Source of the DNA: Geosiphon pyriformis
Lineage: Eukaryota; Glomeromycota; Glomeromycetes; Archaeosporales; Geosiphonaceae
NCBI GenBank assembly: GCA_016748015.1
Contig: JAAOMT010000094.1
Coordinates: 374,251 to 438,250 of the forward strand
DNA: 64,000 bases
Reading direction: 5' to 3'
Both the position numbers and the translations under genes were made by a program. A model generated the notes under the pieces. It saw nothing but the letters and a program-made list of their open reading frames with translations, did no database searches and had not been told where the DNA came from. Numbering within the stretch: the stretch's first letter is position 1; each line of letters begins with the position of its first letter. This document shows, in pieces, positions 12,427-24,095 of this stretch.

Positions 12427-12557
12427 TTTTTTTTTATTCATTTAACAAGTGAGGTCCAAACACTACCTAGTACAATACATCATACAAGTGATCTAAACTA
12501 GGTGTAAATTATGTTTTTTCTACACGTAACCAGCCACTCAGACTAGTCAGGACAACA
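12427..12557 (-). other. LINE-1 3' UTR and A-rich tail
   Basis: 131 bp after the ORF2 stop. It shares conserved sequence with the 3' ends of LINE-2 and LINE-0 (TGGCTGGTTACGTGTA-like just after the stop). This may be the structure recognised by the LINE RT. It ends in a run of A on the minus strand. Confidence 0.7.
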
Positions 12558-15500
12558 CTAGGCACCTATATGCACCGAGACCAAGTTACCTATACCTGAA
12601 AAAAATAAACTAGATCTACAAAACCCAAAACCAATACCAATTGCATTAGCAATACCCAATAATCTAATCACATTAGATGAGAGTACTGAAGGAAGACCAA
12701 AAACCAAGACAGGAATAGAACCATCACATGGGATCAAGCCACCTTTCTCTATAACAGCTCTGTGTTTCACATGAACCAGCCAAATATCATCACAAAATGC
12801 AAGACAAAAATCATGCACAAATGCCACAATATTCTGAGCCGCTGTTTTAGAGTCCTTGAAAACAGAAAAAGATTCACAATATCACTCATTGAAAACAAAG
12901 CCCTTACATATAGCCGCACCAACAACAGCATTGGAAGTGCAAGCAGAAAATGACTGCGAAACACATGAAGTCGAGTGAGATAAACCAGAGTGTGTTTCCC
13001 AAACAAATGTATGAGCATTCATCAACTGGGCATGATCACCAGCATCGAATGGGCACGAAAACACATGATCTGAAATTTCAACATTGTCACAGAACAAACA
13101 CATCACACTGGGGTACCCCTTATTGTAAAGACGCTTTTGCACAGCAACAGGAAGACAATAATGCAATGCCTTCATAAAATACGTTTGATAACCAGCAGTA
13201 CGCGCACTAGTGAAACCAGCAGCCAAATGAGAGTCCGGATGCCACACCGAACATGACCTAACCCAATCAACATCAGCACATAGGCTGTCCATTAATACCC
13301 AAGAACCAGAACCAACCTCCCAATGTGTACAGTGAATAGAGTGGAAAACATCACGAACAAAATGCCTAGAATTACCAGAAACCACAGTACTGCCAGCCTT
13401 GAGAAAATGTTCATCGATCCTGTGAGGAAGATGCACACCAGAAGACACAGCAGCCCTAGCCAAAGTGTCAGCACGCTCATTGCCCAAGACTTCAGAGTGA
13501 TCTCTAACTTTAATCCAATTAACATCCAATTTTTGCAACGAATGATATTAGAAATATGGTGGCATTCGACCCAACACCGATTCCTGAAATCTGGACACCC
13601 CAACATTAACTCTGACCTGCATGCATCCAAAGCGGCCTGGCTGTTCGAAAACAGATTAACCGAATGAGAAGGAGGGACACACTCGAGAGCCAAAACAATG
13701 GCCTGCAGCTCCGTCATGGTAGAAAAAACCAAACCAGAAACTTCCACACCTAAACTGATATCAATGTCCTCAAAAAAAACAGCAGTGCCAGCCTCCATAC
13801 CAAGAGTACCCAGCCCACACAAAGAACCATCTGTAAACACAGAAAGGCAATCGGAATCAACCTCCGACAAGCGATTGCAAACAACATCAAACTCGCAAAA
13901 CTCAAGTACGTCAGATGAATCAACATTTAGTGGCAAAAGAGAACAAACGGGAGATGACCCAGAACCAGACAAAAAGTGAACAGCAGCATTGAACCAATCA
14001 GGAATCAGGCCCCGAGGGTCCAGTCTCTTCCACCACTTGAAAGTCCTCCATTCGAAAACAGAACCAGTTCGATCGCGAAACTGCTCAACAAAGGCAATTC
14101 CATATCACCGAAGCGAAGAGACACATTTATAAAAAGCTAACTCGCCAAGAACAATAGACATTGGGGTCCCCTTTTGAAAACAAAAAACATTGGTCACAAG
14201 ACCACCCAAAGAAAGGTCACAACCCAAAAAAATCCAGATGACACCAGCCAAAAAATTATTCAAAGGACTGACATTAATACGAGAAGGAAAAAGCAGGGGG
14301 TGATGAGGGCGCCAGCTGAGAACCTGTAAATCATGAGACCTATGCACAAACAGGCAGCCCAAAATACCCATAGAATTGGCAAAACAAACAACAGCAGCTG
14401 ACTTGCTCTCAGCCTGGACCTGCTCAAAAGATTTCAACTCATACAGAGAAGGATGATGAATAGCATCATTGGGAAAGTCAAGCGGCAAGCCAGATTTGGA
14501 CTTCAAACTTTTATGAATCATAGTGTCCTATTTCGCACACACACTAATAGAAACAAAACTAAACTGAGTCTTGTAGGCAATTATGGGGTGAAGAACCACT
14601 GACACTAAATATGAGAACTGTTTATCAGAGATAGCCTTTCTCAGAACAAGGTTGGTGAAAAATTGGACATCCAAGCGTGTCTTAGCCAAGCTAGGCTTCG
14701 ACAAACTCTCAGTAGACAGAAAGATACCCAGGTACCGATGAGGCTCCCTCCTTTTGGCTATCAAAATAGGCAAACCACTAATTAACAAATGAGGGCTGGA
14801 AACTCTGCAATTAATGGGAATGGCCACCGTTTTGTCATTATTGATCGAAATATCATTGACTCGAAAAAACCCACTAGCAACATTGAGAATATGTTGGGTG
14901 GCAGCCTGGCTGCTACCAATCCAAATCGTATCATCGACGAAAGCACTAGCAGCGAGGAAAGAAGTCAAACCAGCCTGAGATTCAATATGACCAGTGTTGG
15001 CAACAAAACGAGAGTCTAACCTGTATCCACATACACTTTCTTGTCTCTTGACTTCACACAAAAGAGGATCATAAAATATGCGCCAGAGAAGAGGAGAAAA
15101 CACCTCCCCTTGATCCAAACCATCATGTACCCAATATTCATCAGTCAACCCAAAATCTGTCATAACTCTGTTGACCCGATCATTGTGGATGCTACCAAAA
15201 AACTGAATGAATTTATTACACATTTTTATTCTGACCAAGCTCTTCCTTAGATGCTCCCAGCCAACCGAATCATAAGCCTTTCGCATATCCTGCAAGACCA
15301 GCCACAGCTCTCGGTTCTTCTCCAAAGCATCCTCAATGACTGATCCAATAGCAAAAATAGGAAACTGCGTGGTCATGCCTTTTAAAACAGAAAAATTATT
15401 TCCTCTTAGAACGTCAAAAACATTACAAGCCAATGAAATTTTGTCCGAAAGCACTTTAAAAAGAATTTTGCGAGCCATCTCAACCAAAGCAATAGGACAG

Positions 15501-17245
15501 GTATTTGTGAGAACACCCTTCCACTCATATGGTTTGGGGATTATCGACACCCAAGCCTCTTTTCAAGGCCCAGGAACAGATTCACGCTCCAAGCAAACAT
15601 TCAAAAGCACTAAAAGCATATCCAAAACTGATTTGTCGCAATGTTTCCACAACTCATTCGAGATACTAGAGAGACCAGCTGCTTTCCCATCAGGCAGATT
15701 CGAAACAACATTAGACATCTCATTAAAATCAATTAGGCTCATTACACCAGAAAAAGCGTCATCAAAAACATACTCTAAAGACTGATATTGGCAATTCCAG
15801 ACACCAGTAACATCAAAAACTATATTGTACTTCCTAGTCCATCCCTCCATGACTGCATCTACTTTGGCCTTCACCAGAGCGGGCTCCAAAACCAACTCAT
15901 CATCAACAACCAGATGATCCAAAGTTACTTTGCAAAAAGAACATTTCAATACACTCCTAATAGTATGACCTTTGTCTAATTCGAAACTCTCCATCTTCTT
16001 ATCTATCGCCGATCTGATTTGAGATTCCCTAACTCGCACTGCTTCCGACATTTTGGATGCATGATAAGACTTTTTGACCATAGACAAAACTGACCGAATA
16101 GCATTGAAGTGGGAACCTGATAAGAAGAGAGACTTTACCGCAGAAGCATTGACTGAATCCAAACCTTCCCACCTGTCGAGCAAGGATGCAAACACCACAG
16201 TAGAATTCATATGAGATGCTCTAACTAACTTAGACACCAAGAGCTCAAGCTTGTGAAATTTGGACAAATTCTTACTAAAAATTTTATCATATCCCTTGAA
16301 CCACTTTTTCTTGAAAACTGCCTCAGCAGACAGACACATCACTTTATGGAGAGCAACCCACATCGAATCCAAGTCCGAGCGGATCCTGGCTGCAAGAAAA
16401 TTGTCATGAAACATAGCAGCATTTGCCACCATATTTTTCTTAAATTTGGCCTATTTAACATCATCCGCACCTTTGCAATCGTACTTTCAGCGATCTCTAT
16501 TTGCTTGCTTATGAACAGAATTTAACTGAACATCGAGCAGACCATCTAAACCCACTAGCACTGAGACAGTCTGATGATCAGTATCAAAGTATTCCCCAAT
16601 GCCAAACACGTTGCAACTCACTACTGCATTGACTAGATTTGAAGAAACAAACATAAAATCAATCGTCTTAGTAATGCCCTGAAAATTGGACCAAGTTGGC
16701 AATTTTCCATGGGAGCTTCCACCCAAGGCATTAACCAGACCCAAATTCAGACACTTTTTAAAACTTGCATACTTGTAAGAACCGTCTTCATTGAAATCAC
16801 CACCGAGAACAACGAAAGAAGATTCATTAACAGCTTTTGCAATGAGAGAGTTGACTTCACCAGCCTGAGAGAACTGAACTGCTGAGGAAGCACCAGCGTA
16901 CAAACCCAGAATAGACACCGAAAGTTTATTTTTGAAAAGTAACTTAATGGACAAGAGCTGACCAGGCACCTCTGACACTTTGTACACATGTCTTGCTAAA
17001 GAAAAGTTCATAATGACTGCAACACCAGCACCCAGATATCCAGATTCCAAACCAGAGGTAAACACCCACACACCATCATATTTGTTGACAATCCATGAGC
17101 AAATTTTCTCTTTTAGCTTTGATTCTGTAAAAATAGAAACTAAATTGTTCTTCTCCATATGCCAACAAATGACATTGTCCTGTTTTGCAAGATTGTTCAT
17201 ACCTCTGATGTTGCAAGTAGCAATACTCCAAACCAAACTGTCCAT
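12558..17245 (-). pseudogene. LINE-1 ORF2: endonuclease, reverse transcriptase, RNase H
   Basis: Starts at ATG 17245, overlapping the ORF1 stop as TAATG. Domains: EEP endonuclease 17245-16550 (ATCNIRGMNN, ESKLKEK, VVLGGDFNEDG, FDTDHQTVSV); RT about 15700-14600 with motif A DMRKAYDSVGW, motif B GLDQGEVFSPLL and motif C AFVDDTIWIG; RNase H 13900-13450 (FTDGS, MTELQAI, then FSNSQAAL, where the usual Asp of DSQ is Asn); a C-terminal Cys/His cluster CLFCDNVEISDHVFSC. One frame runs through in-frame stops: TGA at 16487, 15563, 14105 and 12882 (mostly at expected Trp), TAG near 16448 and at 14528. A one-base shift lies near 13540 in RNase H. Confidence 0.9.
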
Positions 17246-19027
17246 TAAGAAGAAAAAAAATTTGAACCCATCTCAAAACTGTCCACTTTGGCTGAAAGTC
17301 CCAGAACTGTTTCCATCAGACATTTCATGCTGTCTTTCAACTTGGATACTAAAGATACATCAAAAGACACTACTTCTGCAACAATCTCACCACTAGTGGC
17401 TGCACCTGAACTCTCACTCATCACTATATCTGTCTCTTGTTTTTGTGATGAAGGGGTCACCAATGGCTGACATCTAGGGCTCAGCTGGGAAACCATTGGC
17501 CCAAGTGCATCCAACCTCTTAGCCAACTTACCCACCTGCTCTGCGAGGCTGGTGAGATTGCACTCAAAAGCAGCAAACCTATTATTGATTTTTATCAAAA
17601 CCAGCAGGGACAGCACCAACTCCGAAAAGGAACCAGATTTCACTGAAGCATTTCGTCCAGAGAGAGAAGAAAAAGAAGACCCACTAACAACCTTTGCCCA
17701 AGAGAGACCACCAAAAGAGACTGGACGAGCAACTGGAGCTGATTGCTTGGCATAGATGACTGCCAATTTGCTTTTATCTGTGTCTGACTTTATGCAAAGA
17801 CAAACCTGAAGAAACTCTCCCACCAATCGCACAGCCCAATAACGTATGGCCTGATTTTCCACACTTGGCACACTTGGCCGAAACAAGACAAGACCAGTAT
17901 AGATTGGCGCCCCTCAACACTGGCGTGGTTCCCACAATGGCCTTCAATAATTTAGCAGAATCAAAACAGACAACAGCACACCTAGCCCTAGTATACGTAA
18001 CCAGATGATGATCAATAACACACGTCTTCCCACCCATAGAACCAATAAAATCCCAGATGTCATGAGCAGTCATACCCATTGGCAGAGTATAGAGCAGCGC
18101 CCTATGCTGGTCCCTCGTGTCCCATGATTCTTTGTCCAAATCTGATCTAGCCACCCACACAGCATTCTTCCCGATTAAGATTGACCACTCTGCCGCGACC
18201 AAATTGGCGTGTTCTGATTGCTTAAATTCTACCACAGCCTTCTGTCACAGCCCCACCAATTGCATCTTGATCGACTTAATTATCCCAAACTCAGAGAGCG
18301 CAGTGTGCACAGCCTCAGCTGATGTTCCAACTGGAATTTCCTTTAACACCACAGCCTGATCTGAGTGACCAGCTGATCTCTTAAGATCGGTGTTTACCAT
18401 GACATTCGCACCAATAGGCTTTTCAGTGGCTTTCATTAGACCCAATTCGGAAGTGAATGTCACTCTGATGATCCCTGAGAATTTTGAGGGGGTAGATGCC
18501 CCCCCAAAACCATTAATACCAGAAAATAATTTCCTTACCACTACAAGCTTTTCTTGAGAAGATTTGCCGGCCACCTTATCCAAGCTAATATCCAACGCAA
18601 ATGACTTTCTGACTGGAACATTGACCAAATTTTTCATAAGAGGAGGGAGCTCAAGAGGAGCATCTGAGAAAACACCATCATCACTACCATCTCTTGAGAA
18701 GTCAATCTTTCCCAATGGCTTGCCCAACGCCTTTTTGGTTTTGATCTTCGAACTTGTGGGTGTCTGATCATAATCTTCACCAGTCAGAGCTCCACTTTCA
18801 CCATAATCAAAGCTGGTTTTCTCCACGAAACACTCCTCTTCCATATCAACACTTTCAGACTCAGTAGTGTCCCCAGTCTCTGAACCCCATGAACAACCAC
18901 CAGGAACTTCAGCAGCAACCCCTCTATTATTAACACCCTCTGCCAACGCACCTCCTTTCCTCTTTTTCCTTGATATAACCACCTTAAAACCACTCTTAGA
19001 ACCAGAAACTTTAGCAGTTTTTTTCAT
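17245..19027 (-). pseudogene. LINE-1 ORF1: RNA-binding nucleocapsid-like protein
   Basis: About 590 codons from the first ATG (19027). It has a basic then acidic, low-complexity N-terminus, and a first RRM-like unit (VVLKEIPVGTS ... IIKSIKMQLVG ... QKAVVEF). A second RRM-like unit follows (LLYTLPMGMTAHDI ... ARCAVVCF), then a CCHC zinc knuckle CAKCGKSGHTLLGC near 17850 and a C-terminal helical region (LTSLAEQVGKLAKRLDAL). It is thought to coat LINE RNA. It is broken by a TGA at 18245 where GLWQKAVVEF is expected, and by a frameshift between about 17780 and 17850 just after the knuckle. The frame is open for some codons upstream of ATG 19027, but this is the first ATG. Confidence 0.85.
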
Positions 19028-19182
19028 AACAGCAATAACAGAGCCAACAGTGGTCTTGTAATCGAAGAACAGTTTTGATTTATTGTACTGAATGGTAAAA
19101 AACTTCTTTCAAAAAAACTTTTGACTTTTTTTCGGGAATTTTGGATGAAGGAGAGAAAGAAGTTTTTTTTGTGAAAAAAAAT
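19028..19182 (-). other. LINE-1 5' UTR
   Basis: Starts in a T-rich stretch on the minus strand and contains an AAGTTTTTTTGAAAGAAG-like segment also found at the LINE-0 5' end (about 44945-45005), so both copies keep the true 5' end of the family. An internal promoter is expected here in LINEs, but I cannot point to one. Confidence 0.6.
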
Positions 19183-19191
19183 AGCTTTTAG
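19183..19191. repeat. Target-site duplication of LINE-1, right copy
   Basis: AGCTTTTAG, identical to 12418-12426. Confidence 0.8.
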
Positions 19192-19250
19192 ATAAGCAAT
19201 TCTTAAGAAAAAGTTGATGTTTACTACAATATAACTATATAAATAACTAG
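19192..19250 (+). mobile_element. Solo LTR A0, segment 2
   Basis: Continues A0 after LINE-1 and matches the A4 LTR from GATGAGCATTTCC to AACTGG (55836-55893). Its last four bases CTAG are the left target duplication of A2; the right copy is TTGG at 42862-42865. Both are one transition from CTGG, the base sequence at this point of the LTR. Confidence 0.75.
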
Positions 19251-19430
19251 TATTATTGGAGGTTTTTGGTCATTTTTTTTGAATGTTGTTAATGTCTGTT
19301 TGTTATAAATTTACATTTTCTGGAAGTAGTTAAACCTCCAATAACTGAATTTATCTTCAAATTATCTCTTATAATTTGAACTGTTAGGCTTATAAGTAAA
19401 ATGGCCAATTCTGTACCAGTTACTATATAT
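19251..19430 (-). mobile_element. Solo LTR A2, segment 1 (family A, minus orientation)
   Basis: Starts TATTATTGGAGG (terminal TG decayed to TA) and aligns with the start of the A3 LTRs at 19563 and 28236, so it is inverted relative to A0, into which it inserted. It is cut at 19430 by B+ and continues at 42086-42861. The total is about 956 bp with no internal sequence of its own, hence a solo LTR. Confidence 0.8.
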
Positions 19431-19562
19431 TGTTATTCATAGAAAACTAAATACAAGAAAATAGTAAAGAAAACAAAGAGAGAAATTAAACCAATAGAAA
19501 AATAGTAGTTAGCATATGGGCATATTGTTCAGCAATATCAGAAATTATGGCACATTGTTCAG
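19431..19562 (+). mobile_element. B+ 5' LTR, segment 1
   Basis: Starts TGTTATTCATAG and aligns with the start of the B+ 3' LTR at 41235. It is preceded by ATAT, the left target duplication; the right copy at 42086-42089 is ATGT. It is interrupted at 19562 by A3 and resumes at 29226. The four bases TCAG at 19559-19562 are the A3 target site. Confidence 0.85.
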
Positions 19563-20007
19563 TGTTACTAGAGATTTTTGGTCTCTTTTCTGTAATGTTG
19601 TTGATACTTATTTGCTGTGAATTCACGTTTTCTGGATGTGGTTGAACCTCCAGTAACTGAATTTTTTTTAACTTCAAATTATCTCCTATAATTTGAACTT
19701 GCTGGGCTTATGAGTGAAATGGCCAATTCCATGCCAGTTGCTTTATGTAGTTACGTTGTAGTAAACATCAACTCTTTTCCAGGAATTGCTCATCTGGAAG
19801 CTCACTAAAAATGTGTAGTTACTTTGCTGTGAAAGTCAACTCTTCTACAGGAATCTCATCTGTAGGCTACCCTAATGATTGTAATAAGAAAAATAAAAGA
19901 AAATAAAAGAAATGTAAAAGAAATAGAATTTTGTCAAGGGAAACGTTTTCTATCCAGGCCTGGAGTCACTAACAGTTTACTGAAATTGGTAGCTAATCAA
20001 TTTCGAA
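19563..20007 (-). repeat. A3 3' LTR, part before the gap
   Basis: 445 bp aligning with 28236-28680. The first bases show CCGGAGG (other LTR) changed to CTAGAGA, that is, both strands of one CpG mutated. The remaining roughly 540 bp of the LTR fall in the N gap. Confidence 0.9.
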
Positions 20008-20437
20008 NNNNNNNNNNNNNNNNNNNNNNNNNNNNNNNNNNNNNNNNNNNNNNNNNNNNNNNNNNNNNNNNNNNNNNNNNNNNNNNNNNNNNNNNNNNNN
20101 NNNNNNNNNNNNNNNNNNNNNNNNNNNNNNNNNNNNNNNNNNNNNNNNNNNNNNNNNNNNNNNNNNNNNNNNNNNNNNNNNNNNNNNNNNNNNNNNNNNN
20201 NNNNNNNNNNNNNNNNNNNNNNNNNNNNNNNNNNNNNNNNNNNNNNNNNNNNNNNNNNNNNNNNNNNNNNNNNNNNNNNNNNNNNNNNNNNNNNNNNNNN
20301 NNNNNNNNNNNNNNNNNNNNNNNNNNNNNNNNNNNNNNNNNNNNNNNNNNNNNNNNNNNNNNNNNNNNNNNNNNNNNNNNNNNNNNNNNNNNNNNNNNNN
20401 NNNNNNNNNNNNNNNNNNNNNNNNNNNNNNNNNNNNN
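20008..20437. other. Assembly gap (430 N)
   Basis: Run of N. By comparison with the other A3 LTR and with the end of A4, about 650 bases should lie here (rest of the LTR, polypurine tract, end of ORF-X), so the gap length is probably a placeholder. Confidence 0.95.
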
Positions 20438-21019
20438 TTTCAGTTCTGTGAGCTTTCCAATGTATTGAATCTTCAAAGGTTGAAAAATTGGGTTTTGTAG
20501 TATGTTTTCACAGGTGTGGAATAGGTCATAAAGTCTAAGAGCAGCTCTAAGCCTGTAGCGACTGTTTGTTGATCCAGCTGTTGTCTTGAATTCGTTGTGA
20601 AGTTGTTTCTGAATAGCTTTTTTTGTGAGGTTTGCTGTTGTAAGTTCCAGTTTCCATTCGTAAAGTGTTTTTCCAATGTGAAAATATCTATAGAATGGAG
20701 AATATTCAGTGTTTTCCTCATTGAAACACAGTTGAAGTTTTTGTTGAATTGTAGTATTTGGTGGAATACTAATTAGAGTGAGCATTAGGTTTTCTCTTAA
20801 AGCAAGCTTTAAAAGTTCTGGCAGGTGAATTTTAGTATAACTTCTTGTGTTCTTTTTATACAGGTGATATTTTCGTGAATTTGGGGCTAAATTTGTAATT
20901 ACTTCTGTTTGGGTATAATTTATGTGGTTTCCAGTAACAGTAATAGATAATTTGGGTATTGTTTTTAAAGCTAACATTAGTTTTTGGGATAATTGTTGAA
21001 TGTTTTGAGGAATAGTCAT
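20438..21019 (-). CDS. A3 ORF-X: accessory protein downstream of integrase (partial)
   Basis: An ATG at 21019 opens 194 codons without a stop up to the N gap. It is the only uninterrupted element ORF in the window apart from short pieces. The start is chosen because MTIPQNIQQLSQKL aligns with the starts of the A4 copy (MTISRNIQQISQKL) and of the B copies. It is basic, polar and mostly helical-looking, with no signal peptide or membrane segment and no Cys/His cluster. Conserved points: LAPNSRKY, HLPELLKLALRENL, RAALRLYDLF, ENILQNP, IGKLTELK. It is a separate ORF, starting about 110 bases after the integrase stop (21135). I do not recognise the family. The place is where env-like or accessory genes sit in some LTR elements, but nothing suggests an envelope. 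Confidence 0.75.
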
Positions 21020-21134
21020 TATAAGCAATTAAAAAAAATAAAAATTATTTTTGGTGTATGGGTTTTTATGTTATTTTTGTTTTGTTTTTGTGAGATTGTT
21101 TCTAAATTATAAGAGAATAACTAGTAAAATTAAA

Positions 21135-22460
21135 TTAAGTGTTCAGGTTGGAAGGTTGTTCAATGACAACTATTGGTTCTAAGTTTTGGGGAATATCTTT
21201 GGGACTGACCAAAGAGGAATGTGTACCAATTTGTGAAATTAATGATTCAGGATTGTTTCTGGAATGATAGTGTTTCAAACAATCTCCATGTGCAACTTTT
21301 GCTAGAATTTTGTCATCAAGTTTTAGCTTGTATGATCCATTGCCTAGGACTTCATGAATAAAGAATGGTCTATCCCATTTATTTTCAAATTTTCCACTCC
21401 ATTGTTTTTCAGCTTTAGTTCTGTATAAGAAAACTTTGTTTCCAATTTTGAATTTATTGGTGACTGAAGGCAATTTGTCATCATGCCATTCTTTTTGTTG
21501 AGCTTGGGAGTGTTCAATATGGGTGGCTGCTATTCGTCGTTTTCCTTTCAATATGCTAAGCAGAGTGTAGACTCTTCGCTGAAGCGTTTCTTGGAAATTG
21601 TTTTTATCGATCGGTTATGTTGGGTATGTTTTTACTGTGAAACTAATTAGTAACATTGCCGTCCTTCCATAAGTTAAATCAAATGGTGTGTGTTTCGTGG
21701 TATCTTGTTTTAATGTCCTATATGCTAGTAACACTGATGGAATAAAGAGATCCCATTCTTGCTCAAAATTGGTTGAGACTTTGGCTAATGACTCACACAA
21801 TGTTCTGTTAAAACGTTCCACAAGTCCGTTTGTTTGTGGATAGTAGGGCAAAGACAAAGGTCTTTTGACATTGAATCATTCACAAATTTCTTGTATCAGA
21901 TTGTTCACAAAGTGTGTTCCCTGATCGGATAAAAGTTCAATTGGACATCCATGTCTACAAATGATGTCTTCGTAGATGAAATTTGCTACTGATTTTGCAT
22001 CTGCTCATTGAATGGCTCTGGCTTCAGGCCATTTAGTAAGATAGTCTATAGCTACTGTAATATAACGGTTTCCTTGAGTGGTGATAGATAGTGGTCTGAC
22101 TAAATTGATACCAACTTTGTCAAAAGGCTGTCCAACTTTGATTGGATTTAAAGATTCTGTAGGGCGAGTTCCTCCTCTTCTTTGACAACTATCACAAGAT
22201 TCGACATATTCGTGAATGTCTTTTCTCATTCGAGGCCAAAAGTAGTATTCTAGTGTTCTTTGGATGGTGCTATTTTTTCCGAAGTGTGCTGATGAAGGAT
22301 CTGAGTGCATATTGTATAAAATGGTCTCTTTTTTCTGTTTTTGTATTAATCTGAATGGTTTGGTTGGGTTTTTGAAATTTCAATGATAGATAATGTTGTT
22401 GTGTAGAAAATATTGTTTGGCTTGTTGTTGTAACCGATGTTTTTTGTCTGGGGACCAATC
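21135..22460 (-). pseudogene. A3 integrase region
   Basis: Zinc-binding HHCC: MHSDPSSAHFGK (His, His) followed by ESCDSCQRRGG (C-x2-C) around 22310-22170. Catalytic core: the first Asp position reads VGINLVRPL (Asn in place of Asp), then DQGTHFVN (second Asp, about 21910-21935) and GLVERFNRTL (Glu, about 21800-21830). The C-terminal part has a GPY/F-like stretch (KWDRPFFIHEVLGNGSYKL, about 21340-21400). Stops include TGA at 22005 (expected Arg) and TGA at 21876-21878, where A4 has CAA. It ends with TAA just before 21135. Integrase joins element DNA to the chromosome. Confidence 0.85.
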
Positions 22461-22679
22461 TGTTGGGATTGTTAATGTCTCCAAATATTGTTTGAGATTG
22501 TTGTAGTTTTCGGAGTTCATTGTTTGTTGTTTTGATGCTGTTAATTCAAATGGGTGTTGGTTTTGTTTTCTAATCTTGCCTCATTCTTGAAAGACAATTA
22601 ACATTGGTGTGGAGTTTTTCTGGTTTGTGGTGTACGATATATTGGTAATTAGCTAAAAATCCTGTCCATTAGGTTTGTT

Positions 22680-23060
22680 TTGCATTCAGCTGGGTGTTTT
22701 TGTTTTGAAGCCATTTAAGTCCAATATTATCAGTGATAATATTGAATTCTTTGGGTCTGAGGTAAAGGTTGAAGTGATGTAGGGCCCAGATTACTGCTGC
22801 GGTTTCTAATTCTGTTGTGGGGTAGTTCTTTTCAGCTGGCTTTAATGTTCTACTAGCATAAGCAATTACTCGCTCATTTCCATTGTCATCTAACTGTGAT
22901 AGGATGGCACCAAAGGCAGTATAAGAGGTGTCAGTTGCTAACTGGAATCAGTTGCTGAAATCTGGGTAGGCGAGGATTGGAGCTGTTGTGAGTTTTTTCT
23001 TAAGTATCTCGAAGACATTTTGGTGTTCTTCTGTCTATTTGTATTTGACATTTTTAATAA
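22680..23060 (-). pseudogene. A3 RNase H domain
   Basis: Ty3/Gypsy-type RNase H: LATDTSYTAFGAILSQ, VIAYASRTLKPAEKNYPTTELETAAVIWAL and IITDNIGLKWLQ are all readable on the minus strand, with the usual order of Asp, Glu, Asp. It lies directly after RT in the polyprotein and removes the RNA of the RNA-DNA hybrid. A TAG is present at the RT/RNase H link where A4 has TGG. Confidence 0.8.
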
Positions 23061-23079
23061 TGAGCTGGTTGAGGGGTTT

Positions 23080-23871
23080 TGCAATTTTTGAGAATCCTTT
23101 GATGAATTTTTGGTAATAGGATGCTAATCCAATAAATCCTTTTAATTCTGTGGTATTTTGTGGAGTCTTGAAGTTCTTGACAATACTGATTTTTCTGGGG
23201 TCTGGTTTAATTCCATCTTTGTTAACAATGTGACCAAGAAAAGCTAAACTTGTTTTTCCAAAGTAGTATTTTTCAATGTTCAGTTTTAATCTTGCTTTCC
23301 TTAATCATTGAAAAACTTCTTGCAGGTGAATTAAATGTAGCTCAAAAGATGGTGAATAAACATCAGTGTCATCAAGATAAACTACTACTGATTTCCAAAG
23401 GAGGCCTTTGTAAACAACATCCATGAGTCTTTGGAATGTTGCTGGTGCATTGCATAATCCAAAAGACATTACATTGAACTCGTAATTTTCTCCTTGAGTG
23501 GTGAATACTGTTTTGGGGCGGTCTTTGGGATCCATAACAACTTGCCAGTATCCACTCTCTAAATCTAATGTTGAAAAGTATTTGGACTTTCCAAGGGCAT
23601 CCAACATGTCATCAATTCGGGGAAGAGGGTAGGCATCCCCAATGGTAACACTGTTGAGTTGTCAGTAATCAACACAAAATCATATCTTTCCATTATTTTT
23701 TTTAACTAGGACCACAGGTGAGGCCCATGGGCTCATTGATGGTTGAATAAGCCCATTGTTAAGCATCCATTGTACTTCTTCTTGGATAAATTGGTGACTT
23801 TCTGGGGCAAATTGGTAGGCTTGTTGTTGCCTTGATTTGGCATCTCCTGTATAGATTTGGTGTTGAACCAA
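23080..23871 (-). pseudogene. A3 reverse transcriptase domain
   Basis: RT fingers and palm: NNGLIQPSMSPWASPVVLVK, then FCVDY-QLNSVT (two TGA codons at expected Arg), then FSTLDLESGYWQV (motif A Asp), FGLCNAPATFQRLMD and the catalytic VVVYLDDTDVYS (YLDD intact, about 23360-23395). A TGA at 23305-23307 stands where A4 has CAA. The frame differs from that of the dUTPase upstream, so an indel lies between 24096 and 23871. Confidence 0.9.
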
Positions 23872-24095
23872 ATCAGTTCTTCCTAAGTCATTGTTGTTTT
23901 TGGCGAAGATGTTAGCAAATTCTGCAATTAGCTCTTTGAGCTGGGTCTGTTGTTGTGTTCAAGTTGTCCCATATTGATTCGAGATAGTTTTTCCATGACA
24001 ACATGGTAGTTTTTGGAGCTGAGGTTTGGGTTGGTTTTTGGTATTGAATGTCCAATAATTTCAGAGAAATCGGGAACTATTTGGAGTAATTCTTG

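Larger units (their letters stand above)
12427..19182 (-). mobile_element. LINE-1: full-length non-LTR retrotransposon
   Basis: 6756 bp on the minus strand with an A-rich 3' tail (poly-T at 12427-12435), a 3' UTR, ORF2, ORF1 and a 5' UTR, flanked by a 9-bp target duplication. It has two ORFs. ORF1 has RRM-like folds and a CCHC knuckle. ORF2 has an EEP endonuclease, RT, RNase H and a Cys/His C-terminus. This plan fits RNase H-bearing LINEs of the I/Tad-like group; the exact clade needs a tree. It is clearly more GC-rich than its surroundings, so it has decayed little, yet several stops and two frameshifts make it inactive. Confidence 0.9.

Noticed and set aside
12762-19061. Many open frames on the + strand across LINE-1
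   Set aside because: They are antisense shadows of the GC-richer minus-strand LINE ORFs. None shows a domain, and the minus-strand reading explains the sequence.
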